From: Dactylonectria macrodidyma
Lineage: Eukaryota; Ascomycota; Sordariomycetes; Hypocreales; Nectriaceae
Direction of reading: 5' to 3'
DNA length: 64,000 bases
Assembly (NCBI GenBank): GCA_020744425.1
Contig: JAGMUV010000005.1
Coordinates: 3,968,001 to 4,032,000, forward strand
Shown here: positions 10,761 through 21,070 of the stretch, one piece after another
Numbering within the stretch: position 1 is the first letter of the stretch
Layout of the letters: each line of letters opens with the position of its first letter
The notes under the pieces: generated by a model
What the model saw: the letters and a program-made list of their open reading frames with translations, nothing else
What the model was told of the DNA's origin: nothing
Databases searched by the model: none
Program-made: the position numbers and the translations under genes

Positions 10761-11746
10761 AAAAGGTGTGGGTTGAGTGGGTGGAAGTGTGTGATGGACT
10801 AACAAGAGATGGATGCGGCTAGAACCCCTCGGCACTAATTCTAGAAGATGCCCAAACTTTATGCCGTATCTTGGATGCGTGGGCAATGACCACATGATCA
10901 TGAGCGGTACCGCGCTATGTTGCCGCGCTTTATGTTGCCGCGCTGTTTTATTGCCACTGCTGGCTATGCCATCGTGTCACAGTGATATCTTCATCGTAAC
11001 AAAGTGTTGCGGTGTACCTGGGGCTTTTGTCTTGATTTCAATAACCGGTATACCGACCGCAGCGTCGCCATGTTGTATAGCATGCTGCAATGTGATTTCA
11101 AATGATTTGCCTTCTCAGGGTAGTCGTGCGGCTAGATATGGGTTATGGGTGTTGAGGCGCGGTATCTCGGCGAAACCTACCGAAATCAAAGAGCTACATG
11201 CGGTGAAGCCGACTTCCGTAACCAGCCCGATTTCGGGAAGAGCGCCGACCGCCCGCAAGCATAAAATACCTAAAGCGCGGCAAGTCATGAACAGCTTTGT
11301 CAGAGGACCTCGATATACGCATATATTCTATGGGTGCTTGGCAGGCAGCGGAACTCTTGAACGCCTTCTGATAACACTTTTGAGCGGCGCTGGGCTGGGC
11401 AAGAGTAGATATTCCTGTACAAAGACAGTTCGAACTGGATAAGTGCATACTCGGGCCTCGATAGCCCAGCGCCGGTAACGGGCTTTTGTAATGCTAGCAC
11501 GCCATTTGCCAGGCGCCCTCCGCAACCCGCAACCCCCAGATTAGATATCTGAAAGCCGCGTCCCTTTGGTCAAGTCAGCTTCGTTCTTTCAACTTCGGTC
11601 TTCCCCTCAGCAGGTTGCCAGCCTGTCCACCAAGATCGCTTGTTTGCTCTCGCTCGCTCGCGTGTGCTTCTTGAACAGCGAGAAATACCACCAATTGCAT
11701 TTGTTGGTGTAACTGCAAGCACTGACCCGCGGGGAGCCTCAGCGAC
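10761..11746. other. Intergenic region between COG3 and the mitochondrial carrier
   Basis: About 1 kb between two genes on the same strand. It contains a short repeated GTTGCCGCGCT motif near 10919-10944. No supported gene or RNA is visible. The last 200 bp are the likely promoter and leader of the carrier gene. Confidence 0.55.
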
Positions 11747-12896
11747 ATGGACGCCCCAGCGATTGAGGTGGAGGCGCCGCAAGCCGGCGGCCTGGAGACG
11801 GCCAAGGACTTGTTCTCTGGCGCTGTGGGAGGAATTGCGCAGGTTCTTATTGGTATGTTATATGTGAATTGGGTTTGGTTTTTGTTTTGTGTTGGAAGAA
11901 GCAGTTTGTGGCATTGTCGCAATCCGTTTGCGACAAGGATCAAGATAAGATCTCTATGAGACTTTAGATGCGATGAGATGAGATGGAAGCTCGGGCAAGT
12001 GCCTCGAGTGACGGCACTTGTGTTACATGATTGACGACACATGACCGACGAAGACCATCCATCGCTAACCCAATCTCTCCCCTCTAGGCCAGCCCTTTGA
12101 CATCGTCAAGGTCCGTCTCCAGACGTCATCCCAATACTCTGGCGCCCTCGAGGCTGCCGCCTCCATCTACCGCAACGAAGGCGCTCTGGCCTTCTACAAG
12201 GGCACGCTGACTCCGCTCATCGGCATCGGCGCCTGCGTGTCGGTGCAGTTCGGCGCCTTCCACAAGGCGCGCCGGTGGCTCGAGGACCGCAACACCGCCA
12301 ACGGCCGCCGTGCCGACCTCTCTTACGGCCAGTACGCCCAAGCCGGAGCCTTCGCCGGCGTCGCCAACTCGGTCCTCTCCGGGCCCATCGAGCATATCCG
12401 TATTCGACTGCAGAGCCAGCCGCACGGCGCCGGTCGCCTGTACGATGGCCCTCTCGACTGCGTCCGCAAGATCGGCGTCCACGACGGTACCCTCAAGGCC
12501 ATCTACCGCGGCCAGGCCGTCACCATCTGGCGCGAGGCCTTTGCCTACGGCGCCTGGTTCACCTCGTTCGAGTACATGATGAACGCCGACGCCGCCCGCA
12601 ACCGCATCGACCGCAAGGACATTGCGAGCTACAAGATTGCCTTCTACGGTGGCCTTGCCGGCGAGGTCCTCTGGCTTGCCAGTTACCCGCTCGACGTAGT
12701 CAAGAGCAAGATGCAGACTGACGGCTTCGGGCCGAACCAGCGATACCGCAACATGCGCGACTGCTTCGCCACCACGTTTCGCGCGGAGGGCGCCCGCGGT
12801 TTCTTTAAGGGCATTGCCCCTACTTTGTTGAGGGCTATGCCTGTCAGCGCTGGCACCTTTGCTGTCGTGGAGATGACCAGGAGGGCGCTTGACTAA
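11747..12896 (+). CDS. YMC1: Mitochondrial carrier family protein, YMC1/YMC2-like
   Basis: Two exons, 11747-11852 and 12088-12896, give 304 residues, the usual carrier length. Three tandem repeats each carry the family signature after the odd-numbered helix: QPFDIVKVRLQ, GPIEHIRIRLQ (an atypical PIEHIR variant seen in the Ymc/carnitine-acylcarnitine branch) and YPLDVVKSKMQ. Six membrane helices are implied. YMC-type carriers sit in the inner mitochondrial membrane and are thought to move organic or amino acids (glycine/glutamate-linked in yeast); substrate cannot be read from sequence. The intron of 235 nt (GTATGT donor, CTCTAG acceptor) is long for this locus. The gene is convergent with TIP20 with a 221-bp gap. 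Confidence 0.88.
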
Positions 12897-13117
12897 AAGG
12901 AGGATGAATGAATAGGTGTTATTAGGGAACATATGGCTTTGCATCATCATGGACTGCGGAAAATTTTGGAATACACACAACATAGATTAGCGGCCATGGG
13001 CCCCGTGAGGATGCGTAGGGATTTCCACACCGGACAGCATTGGCATGAACGTTGGATTTCGGCATGGGTCTTTTTCAGTATGGGATCTGTATATATAATA
13101 CCCGGCAATCAACCGCT

Positions 13118-15588
13118 TCACCATCCAACATTCTCACCATTCTCAACCCTCCGCAGGAGGATTTTCCTGGCAAGCGGCGGCGAAACGGCCTCGAGTCCCA
13201 GCTGTTCTAGCACCTTGCGCGCTTCATCATTGTTTGTAAAGACACGGTCGCTGGCTTCCTTGAGCGTCAGCCCGCCTTCCTCGCTGGTCTCGGCGGGGAG
13301 ACTCAGCAGGCGCAGTCCCTCATGGAGACTATCGAGGGCCGAGGACCCGCCTTTGATGTAGCGCTCGATGACGGCGCCGACGGCGGTGCTGTCACGGAGG
13401 AACTGCGCGGCGCCGTATGAGGTAAAGGACTGGCGGAGGAGGACGTCGTTCCAGAGGAGGTCTTGGAGCTTAGAGAGGGCATCGCGCCAGACGCGGCGGA
13501 AAGTCGCCGTGGAGAGAGCCTTGAGGAGGAAGTCAAAGTTACGTCTGAGGATGCGGAGCGGTTCGTCAAGCTCAGGGGTGATGGTGAGATCGTCTGGGAA
13601 AGCATTAGCCAAGGGGATTTGGAATACTCAACAACGGGAGGAACACACCAAGGACAGCGGTGTCACCAACAGTAGTCCACTGAACTCTGGTGGTGTAGGC
13701 GCGGAAAGCCTTGCTTTGCGACTCAACCAGAGCACTAACGAGGAGATCCAGCCCAGCCTTGCGACGCTGGCTGTATGCAGCGACAGTCTCGTCAAAGAGA
13801 GCCCCGTCATCATTCTCCTGTCCCGCGGAAGACGATGTGCGGTTCTTGACGTCGTCATAGCTCATGGTGCTCGTAATGCCCTGGCTGTGGCGATGGGAGG
13901 ATCGAGTCTGCAGCTCATCCCACAGCGAAACGAATACCTACTCGGTTTGTTAGTGTCTGATGGTTGGTAATTGTGAAACGCAACACACGTACCTCTTCAT
14001 TACTCCAATCCCTGAGAGTGTTGACTACATGATCGGCGCTGCCAATCACCTTGACGAGTGTCTCAAAGGCACCGGTGCCTTCAAGGGCAGCCAGGTCTTC
14101 TTTGGTTACTCCATGGAGTGTCCTTCCGAGGGTTGAAGTGAGAGACTGGTAGGCCTCAAGAGAGCCCCTGAGGCGGTCGTGGAAGCTGTCAAGGATTGCC
14201 AATTGAATATCGATCAGGAAGCGGATTTTGTACTTGAAGTTCCGAACCCGCGCATACTGACCAGTTATTGACCTCAACAGGTGAGTAATTTGGACGGCGG
14301 CATGGGTGGGCTTCATCTTCCCCTTTTCCGCATAGTCATAGTCAATGCTACGGGCTTCTTGAGATTCCATGATGGTTTGTAACCTCTCGAGGGCGAATTC
14401 CTTCTCTGCCTTGAACCACGTATCAAAGTGCTGGTCGAGGACATACGTGGTTAAGCCCGACCAGCCGTTCTCGGCGTCTCCGCCATCGTAGTTGAACTTT
14501 AGTCGCACTTTGTCGTCAAAGCTCATGAGTTGCGTCATAAAGCGACTCAGGAAGGGGGGGCTTTGAATCGCCTCCTGCGCCACAGCTAACGCCTTTTCTT
14601 GCAGAACGGGTAGCATAGAGGTGATGAGCGCGCAGACTGGATCGACATAGGCCATGTTGTTAGCGGCAGGTGTATCGTAGAACTTGGCTGCCAGCAGGTG
14701 ACCGATGTTGTCGCGGAAGAAGCTCTCCCACTTCTCGATGTGTGCCAGGAACCAGGGTAGGCAGTGGTTGCCAAAAGCTTCGGCGCTGCTTGATGGCTTG
14801 TCACTCAAGAAGTGATAACGAAACTCAGAGACGAAGATGCTGACCATGACGTCGATAGGCAGCAATGGAACAACGCTAGGGCTGTATAGTACTTCGGGAA
14901 CTTGCAGGTCCAGGAGCTTCTCAAAGCAGTTGATCCACTCATCGTCCATCTCGGATTCGGGATCGACCCTGGGCCATTTCCTCTGGTTTAGTACAGCTTC
15001 AAGCTCCGCCGACATCATCTTTTTCATCTCGTCCCAGAGCGAATCCGTCACTTTTTCGACGTAGCTGACGAGGTGCAGTCCCTCCTGGCCCGGCAAGTTG
15101 ACGAGCTTTGTTGAAAGCTGCCTCAGCTTGGTATACGGCTCTAGCGCAGCCTTGGGATTCTGCGGTAGATGAGATCGCGCCTCTGAGCGGTTCTTCTCTA
15201 CATCTTGCAGAAGAGAAAGGTACTTCTGAGCCAGCTCGACCGTCTCAAGCTTCTTCATGGGCTCTCGCAGCCGAGCAATGGCCTGATCTGGGCCGTCGGT
15301 GAGGGCGCTGACCTGCTGGCGAGCAATGATGCTTTCCTGGAGCTTCTCAAACTCATTGATGCGGGCAGCGAGCGAGCCTTGACGATCGTCGGCGGTGCGG
15401 CGAGCTTCCTCAAGCTCCTTGACAGCGGTGTCGAGCTGGGACTGAAGCTGGTTGCGCTGGAGCTCGACGTTGGCGAGAAGCGAGTCGAGGTCTTCGAGAT
15501 CGGTGGCCGACTGGAGCTTGTCATCAAGGAAGTCCTCGACTCGGATGTCGAAGGAGGTGCCCTGTGCGACTGGAGCGTGGGACGTCAT
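13118..15588 (-). CDS. TIP20: TIP20/RINT1 family tethering factor (Dsl1 complex)
   Basis: Three exons on the minus strand (15588-13993, 13937-13649, 13593-13118) give 786 residues in phase. Introns are 55 nt (GTACGT donor, CTAAC branch, GAGTAG acceptor) and 55 nt (GTGTGT donor, GCTAAT branch, CCCAG acceptor). Residues about 25-95 form a coiled coil (LDSLLANVELQRNQLQSQLD). The body carries the RINT1/TIP20 domain, including SEFRYHFLSDKPSSSAEAF and LPWFLAHIEKWESFF. Tip20 is part of the Dsl1 tether that captures COPI vesicles at the ER together with Q-SNAREs. A length near 790 matches fungal and animal relatives. The C-terminal exon is the least characteristic part. Confidence 0.9.
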
Positions 15589-18481
15589 AATTAGTTACTG
15601 TGCTGCGCTGTGACTTTTGGCGAAGCTCGTTTCGCAACGTCTGCATCTACAAAGAGGATGACGTGGGAGGTTGCCCCACGCTGGGTATGCAATTGCCTCG
15701 ATATACGGATATTCCTATGTAGGCGCATACACTCTTCGTACACACGGTGATTTTACGAACCAGTGACAAACAAGAAACATGACTGAAATGGATGTATCGA
15801 AGATTTTTTAAGATTTTCCTTGCAATTATCTTATTGATTTGATGGTGTTGCCCGAGATATGCTGGGGTGGGAAGGGCCAGTAACGGACGCTTTTCCCGAT
15901 AGGCGAAGCTGGAAATCTGCGACTTTCACGTGCGAGATAGAGCTGCAGGCCAGGCACTTTGGCTGAGTGACTGCGTGTCAGACACCTTTGTGAGACTGAT
16001 CTCGATAGGATTCGGAGTGTCTGAAAGGCAAGACTGGTTCCAGATCTTCACCGCTAGGGCTGGCGGTATAGATGGGAGGGGGGAGGGGCGGGGGGTAGTG
16101 GGTGAAAGATGATGCTGGATACGACCAAGATGATGTTTCATATGACACACTGGATTCTGAACTTTGGAGCTTGGGCTGAATGCCTAAGGTATTGGCCAAG
16201 ACAAAGATGGCCGACACTATGCCTTTCATAGGTCTACAGCTGCCTGCACGTCGGGAAGAAGCAATATATCGACTGCCTCATCAACTGGCACTGCCCCAAC
16301 ATCGGCAGCCTCAACAGCATCAGCACAAGCCTCTCAGCTCTCTTGACATGCAACCCGAGGCGGTGGATTACCTGTTTGGGAAACGCAAGGAGTTGATCGG
16401 GGACTGGTTGAGATACGTGGACGATGCACGGCACAGCAGACGGACCCCGAGCCAGCCGCCAGCTTGCTATTGCGTACTATTCGTACTACGTAGGCATACG
16501 TACCCTGGGCTTTCAGGTACCAAGATGAAGGATCCCGAGGCGAACCCCTCGATCCAATCTCTTCGGCCGAAACGACGCTCTATCGTCACGACAACGGTAT
16601 TGAAGGTGGTTGACCCTGGGGCTGACCCTCTCCCGGGGGTTGACCCTGGCCGCGCTTGGCTTAGGCGCCTGGCTGATGGTGTGTGGCTTGGCGAGCAAGA
16701 CTACGACTTCGACTAGATCAGGAGTAAGACTAGATCAGGAACAAAACGAGAACTGGCTGACCGACTAAAAGTTGACAAGGTGACGTGACTGATGATAGCT
16801 GATCATGCTAGGTGCTTCGGAGCCTAGCATGTGTCTTGTCTTTGCCAGACAATGCAAGATCCTTTTTAGGTGCTGGTTGTAAGAGGGTTGGGTGATTGCG
16901 GATTGCAGATTGGAGGTCCCTGAGCCTCCGGATCATCATCAACATGGCAATTAATGCAACCCAGTGCAAGATCGGAGATCACTCAGGTCCAGGCACTGAG
17001 CAGCGAGAAAAACCGGTAAATTGAGTGCTAACTACTGATTAGTTCATAAATAGCAGGACATATTATGCCGCTGACTGGGCCGCAACTGCAGCTGTTCAGA
17101 CGAAAAGGAACCGACCGCCATTGGAAGCCCCAGTTCCCTGTTCCTGAGGGAATGAATGGAGCTTGATAATGGGGCTTGTGTTTGGAGACTCGGGGTGGAA
17201 ACTCGATGGAGCCTGGATGGAACCTCGTCTCGATGGCCCCGGGCTCCCGGCAAGACGCGGTCCACCTTCATTGTATGTAAGTAGGCTCCCCTTGAAATTG
17301 GACCAGAGATCTGACAGACAGACAGACTGACAGAGAGATTGACCGACAAATAAAGCAGTTCCAGGCTGCCATCAAGAGTCCCTGTTAATAAGAAGCCCTG
17401 TCGAGATGCCCCGTAAAGATGCATTAGAGACCTCTACCTAGGCACGCACTACAACGGAGGATACGGGGCTTGCAACCTTCCAAAAAAAGGACCGCCAACC
17501 CGCAATTGGGCGGAAGTGGGCGGCGCAGGGGCCGGGGATTCAAAGGGGGGGGGCGGTGGCCACCTGCCTTCTCCATCTCCAGCAGATCCAGGGCAAGTCC
17601 AGGGCAGGTCCAGGGCTCTTTCCCTCTGCGAGACCAGTGCGGGTTGCCCGGCGCCCGCGACAGGACCCACACCGCCCCACCTCCAAACGTCATGGTTGCC
17701 GTGTCAACACCAGTAAATAAAACGTGGCTGGGGGTGATGCTCGTCGTGCATGAGACCGTCGCTCCCCAAAAGTCGGACACCTGGACAACCAAACGCAACA
17801 TCACATTCCCCCCCGTACTCTCACATAACCGCTCAGCACTTCGGTACCTGGACTAACTAGACTGCTGCTCGAACCGACCAAGCTCGCCTGATTTCCTTCT
17901 CCTCCGCCGCAAATCTGACGAACTCTCACCTTCTCTCTCTCTACATCCTAAGTTGTCCCGCTCGAAACCAGCGTGAACTGATCTCACAGCAACCTAACCA
18001 ACCATCACTGTCCTCTCTCTCTCCCTCTCCCTCTCCTTCACCCTCTCACTGTCGCAGGCTCGGCTGTCTCTCGTTGTCACTGAATCGTCGCTGAATCATC
18101 GCCGTCCCGCGCATACTTCAGCCGCGTCGCCTCTACCGCTGAGAGATATTCATCGTGACCTCTCCCTTGCCGCATTCCAACCCGATCTTGATCGACGGGA
18201 TAACCCGCTCGCTTTCCGAGACAGAAACGAACTGACCCTAGGAGGGATAAGCATCGGCTCGAATAACGACATCACCACGACCAGGTTTTCCCGTCAAGGT
18301 GCGGTGAATCTTGGAGCTCCAACCAAAGGCCTCGACGCCTTCCTCGGGCTGAACGTGGCCCTCTTTGCAACCCGACCGTCACTCCTGAATCGGGGGACGG
18401 GCGTGGACGTACTGTGAAAACCTCATCATCGTGTTCTGGCTTCACGGATAGTGAGCGAGGACAGGCTCACGTCCCTTCAAG
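15589..18481. other. Large intergenic region upstream of FIG1
   Basis: 2.9 kb between divergent TIP20 (-) and FIG1 (+). It holds a short inverted repeat at 16804-16831, a duplicated AGACTAGATCAGGA at about 16710-16741, a GACA-rich block near 17310-17330, and a pyrimidine-rich segment at 17925-18060 close to the FIG1 start. An open frame at 16180-16716 has no recognisable domain and is not called. Confidence 0.55.
17925..18060 (+). promoter_or_regulatory. CT-rich leader/promoter segment of FIG1
   Basis: The coding-side strand has long CTCTCT and CCCTCTCCCTCTCC runs about 420-560 bp upstream of the FIG1 ATG. Such pyrimidine-rich segments often precede transcription starts in filamentous fungi. 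The transcription start itself is not determinable here. Confidence 0.45.
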
Positions 18482-19542
18482 ATGGGTACCACGGAGTCGG
18501 GCACGAGCAGCAGTAGCAGCAGCTCGGGCTCCCGAATGCCCAAGTTCCAGGTCGGATGGTACCGTGAGTGATCCCGCAATCCACGGCTATTGCACTGGAA
18601 TGTCGCTGTCTCAGAAACATCATGGCTAACCTCGCTTCATCACAGGCTTCGTACCATTCCTGGGATACCACCATGTGTTGATGATTCTCATCGCCGTCGC
18701 CATCATCCTACTATGTACGTCAAAACTCCCCATCTGCTTGAGTTTCACCTAGCTTACTGACCCCTTCTTCAGCTCTACTATTAGCAGGCTGCTCATCGTC
18801 ATCACCGCTAATTCCCGACATCTTCCTCCTCTCCCTCTACTACAAGTCTTACACTGCAGTTCCCGACACTGCCCAAGTTGACTATAACGTACACACCGCC
18901 ATTGAGAACATCGCCGGCAACGCTCATCTAGCTGCTCGCGTCGGCTACTTCGGTATCTGCATCAACCCGGACGGTGGCTCATGGCTGTGCAGTAACAATG
19001 CCACGGCACTGGCTAAAGAAGTGTCGGTCGACCAAGATCCGCTCAACCTTATCTGGTTGGCCGCGCAGTTTAAGGATATGATTGTGTTTCCCTACCTCAT
19101 GTAAGTTGATGCACCCTCTCTTTGCCGAGCAAGATTGCTCCTCCAAAGGCATCATACTAACCAGATTTCTAGCATCATCGCCATCATCTTCGCCTTTGTC
19201 TGCCTCCTGCTTCTCGCCACTTTCCCCGGATGGCATGAGGAGGAAGACTCCGAGGGCTCTGAACGTGAAGTCAAGCCATTCCCCTCGCGATTCGTCTCGC
19301 AGATCGCCTTGGCCATCATCTTCATCGCCTCCATCTTCGTCCTTGTGTCTGTTCTATGGCAGCACACCGCATCAGTGGCCGCTTCAGTCATTGCCCAAGA
19401 TTTCGGAAACGGCGCTGTCCGCAGCGGTGTCGGCACCAGCGCCATGGTTCTGGGCTGGTTCTCTTTTGCTCTCCTCATCATTGTCACCATCGGCCTGCTG
19501 GTGATGATTCTCAGCATGAGCGTCCTGAGTGCAATTGTGTAG
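18482..19542 (+). CDS. FIG1: FIG1-type claudin-like membrane protein (Ca2+ influx/cell fusion)
   Basis: Four exons, 18482-18563, 18646-18714, 18773-19100 and 19173-19542, give 282 residues with every junction in phase (donors GTGAGT, GTACGT, GTAAGT, GTAAGT). The protein has a short Ser-rich cytosolic N-terminus, a first membrane helix split over exons 2 and 3, an extracellular loop with GYFGICINPDGGSWLC, which fits the G-phi-phi-G-x-C(n)-C claudin-type motif of Fig1, then DPLNLIWLAAQFKD, and three further hydrophobic segments in the last exon. Fig1 proteins act in the low-affinity calcium uptake system during mating, and in filamentous fungi in hyphal growth, fusion and fruiting-body formation. 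The function is assigned from the family, with no species-specific evidence. The adjacent intergenic regions are unusually long on both sides. Confidence 0.87.
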
Positions 19543-21070
19543 GACACTCGAGCGAAGAACCGAGTATGAGAAGCAGCGACCGTAGATACGCCGACTTACG
19601 ACCCAACTGGCACGACAAAGGTTAAGATCGAAGAAAGGATAACTAAGGTGATTAAGCATCAGCATTGGCGTTATACGGAGACTTTACTGCTTTCAAAATG
19701 TTTGGTAATTTTTTTTTGGTTCGACAACCTCGACGTGGGTGGTTTTATATACGCACCGCACCGCTCCGCACATACTCTCACCTCCAAACGCCTCTTCAAA
19801 CACTCATCCATTGTTTCTCTTCCTACCAACCAGTCTCGTACGGAGAGACTGCAGACAAAGTTAAGGTACAACTTACGACAACCTGGGAGAGAAAGAGCCT
19901 GCGGGAGGTGGAAGCTCAAGACGAGGCACGCACACACACACTTCTTCACATATAGACCACGCCAGACGGAGGAGGAGATACCAAACGGACCGGAAAATGA
20001 GACCGGGCCGTACGGACGCGCCATGATGACATATATCTGGGAAACGGAACGAGATCGATTTTTCGCTACGACAGAATGGTGGACATGTCCTAACGCGCCG
20101 GCTTGGGAAACGGGAAACGTTTTTTTAACACATGTACTATCACAACAAGTTATTTTGCCTGCGCGCGATGGAAATGAGATTTGGACTTCTTTTTGCCCCG
20201 TTTCATGGCTTTTCTAGTGCTTTGCGGTTTGTTGGAGGAAAAAGTCAAGCCCTCTTGTGGGACGAGGAAAATGGATGCCGATGGAAGCCAAGATCAAGGC
20301 CATATTGTGCCTTCTTGAGCTTCTCATGTTGACGATGGTTTTAATGAACGGATGCCGTGGGTTTGAGACACAAGTAGATAGTTACCCTTTGAACCTGACT
20401 CTCCTCTTTGGAAAAATAATAAACAGCGTTCTTAAACCACCCCGATCCCTTGCATTTGTAAACATATACGTGGTTCAGAAGAAAGTCCAGTTAGCAGTAA
20501 AGAGTACGTCAGTAAATCGAATTGCGTTGATCAAGATTGTTACTCATGGTGTACGTTGGTTGTTAGACAACACTCAAAGAGTCAGATCTCGACTTCACTA
20601 CTCGACACGACTTAGCAATAACTTGATCATCTAGTGCTGTAGGCTAACTGAACCTATTCTTTTATTTTACCTTCCGGAACATGTATCACTTAATTCGACG
20701 ACATCAAGGCGCATCTAAAGCAGACGTATCTCCATATAATTCATGGGGCACATTCATATGTGAATGAACCAAGAGCGAACAGGAACTCTCTGTGATCGAG
20801 TGCTCTATAGTAGACATTATCCCCCGTCCCCCACTCTAAAAATTCAAGTTGACAATGGACAGGCATCCAAAACAGTAACAAGATGCAAAATCTTTTGCCC
20901 ATCAAACCCTAGAACGCCGTTGTTGTCTCCGCCAGTACTGATATACACGCGTACTAACCCTACCCAGGCATAGTCATGATGAACTACCGTATACAGAAAA
21001 GCGAGTGCCGCTCGTGTTGTTACACTTCTGCTCGGGACAAGCAAGAAAAGATGCTGGCTCGTCTCCTGGT
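19543..21070. other. Convergent intergenic spacer between FIG1 and the GH47 gene
   Basis: 1.5 kb separate two 3' ends. The first half is of mixed composition and the second half (about 20400-20960) is richer in A/T. Open frames here show no domain, and I see no repeat or RNA gene. Confidence 0.5.

Noticed and set aside
12126..12983. A 285-codon open frame on the minus strand over the carrier gene
   Set aside because: It is the antisense shadow of a GC-rich, strongly codon-biased gene. The protein has no domain, and the plus-strand carrier with its three signatures is certain.
16180..16716. A 178-codon open frame (+) in the FIG1 upstream region
   Set aside because: The product has no recognisable domain, and part of it (GVDPG repeats) comes from a noncoding GACCCTGG direct repeat. 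There is no splice or neighbour support.
17860..17895. CTGCTCGAACC, reminiscent of a tRNA B box on the reverse strand
   Set aside because: No matching A box, no cloverleaf arms and no terminator at the expected distance. Other GTTCGA-like strings in the window fail the same test.
19648..20217. A 189-codon open frame (+) after FIG1
   Set aside because: It lies in 3'-flank DNA of mixed composition with no domain, and overlapping frames on both strands are equally open.
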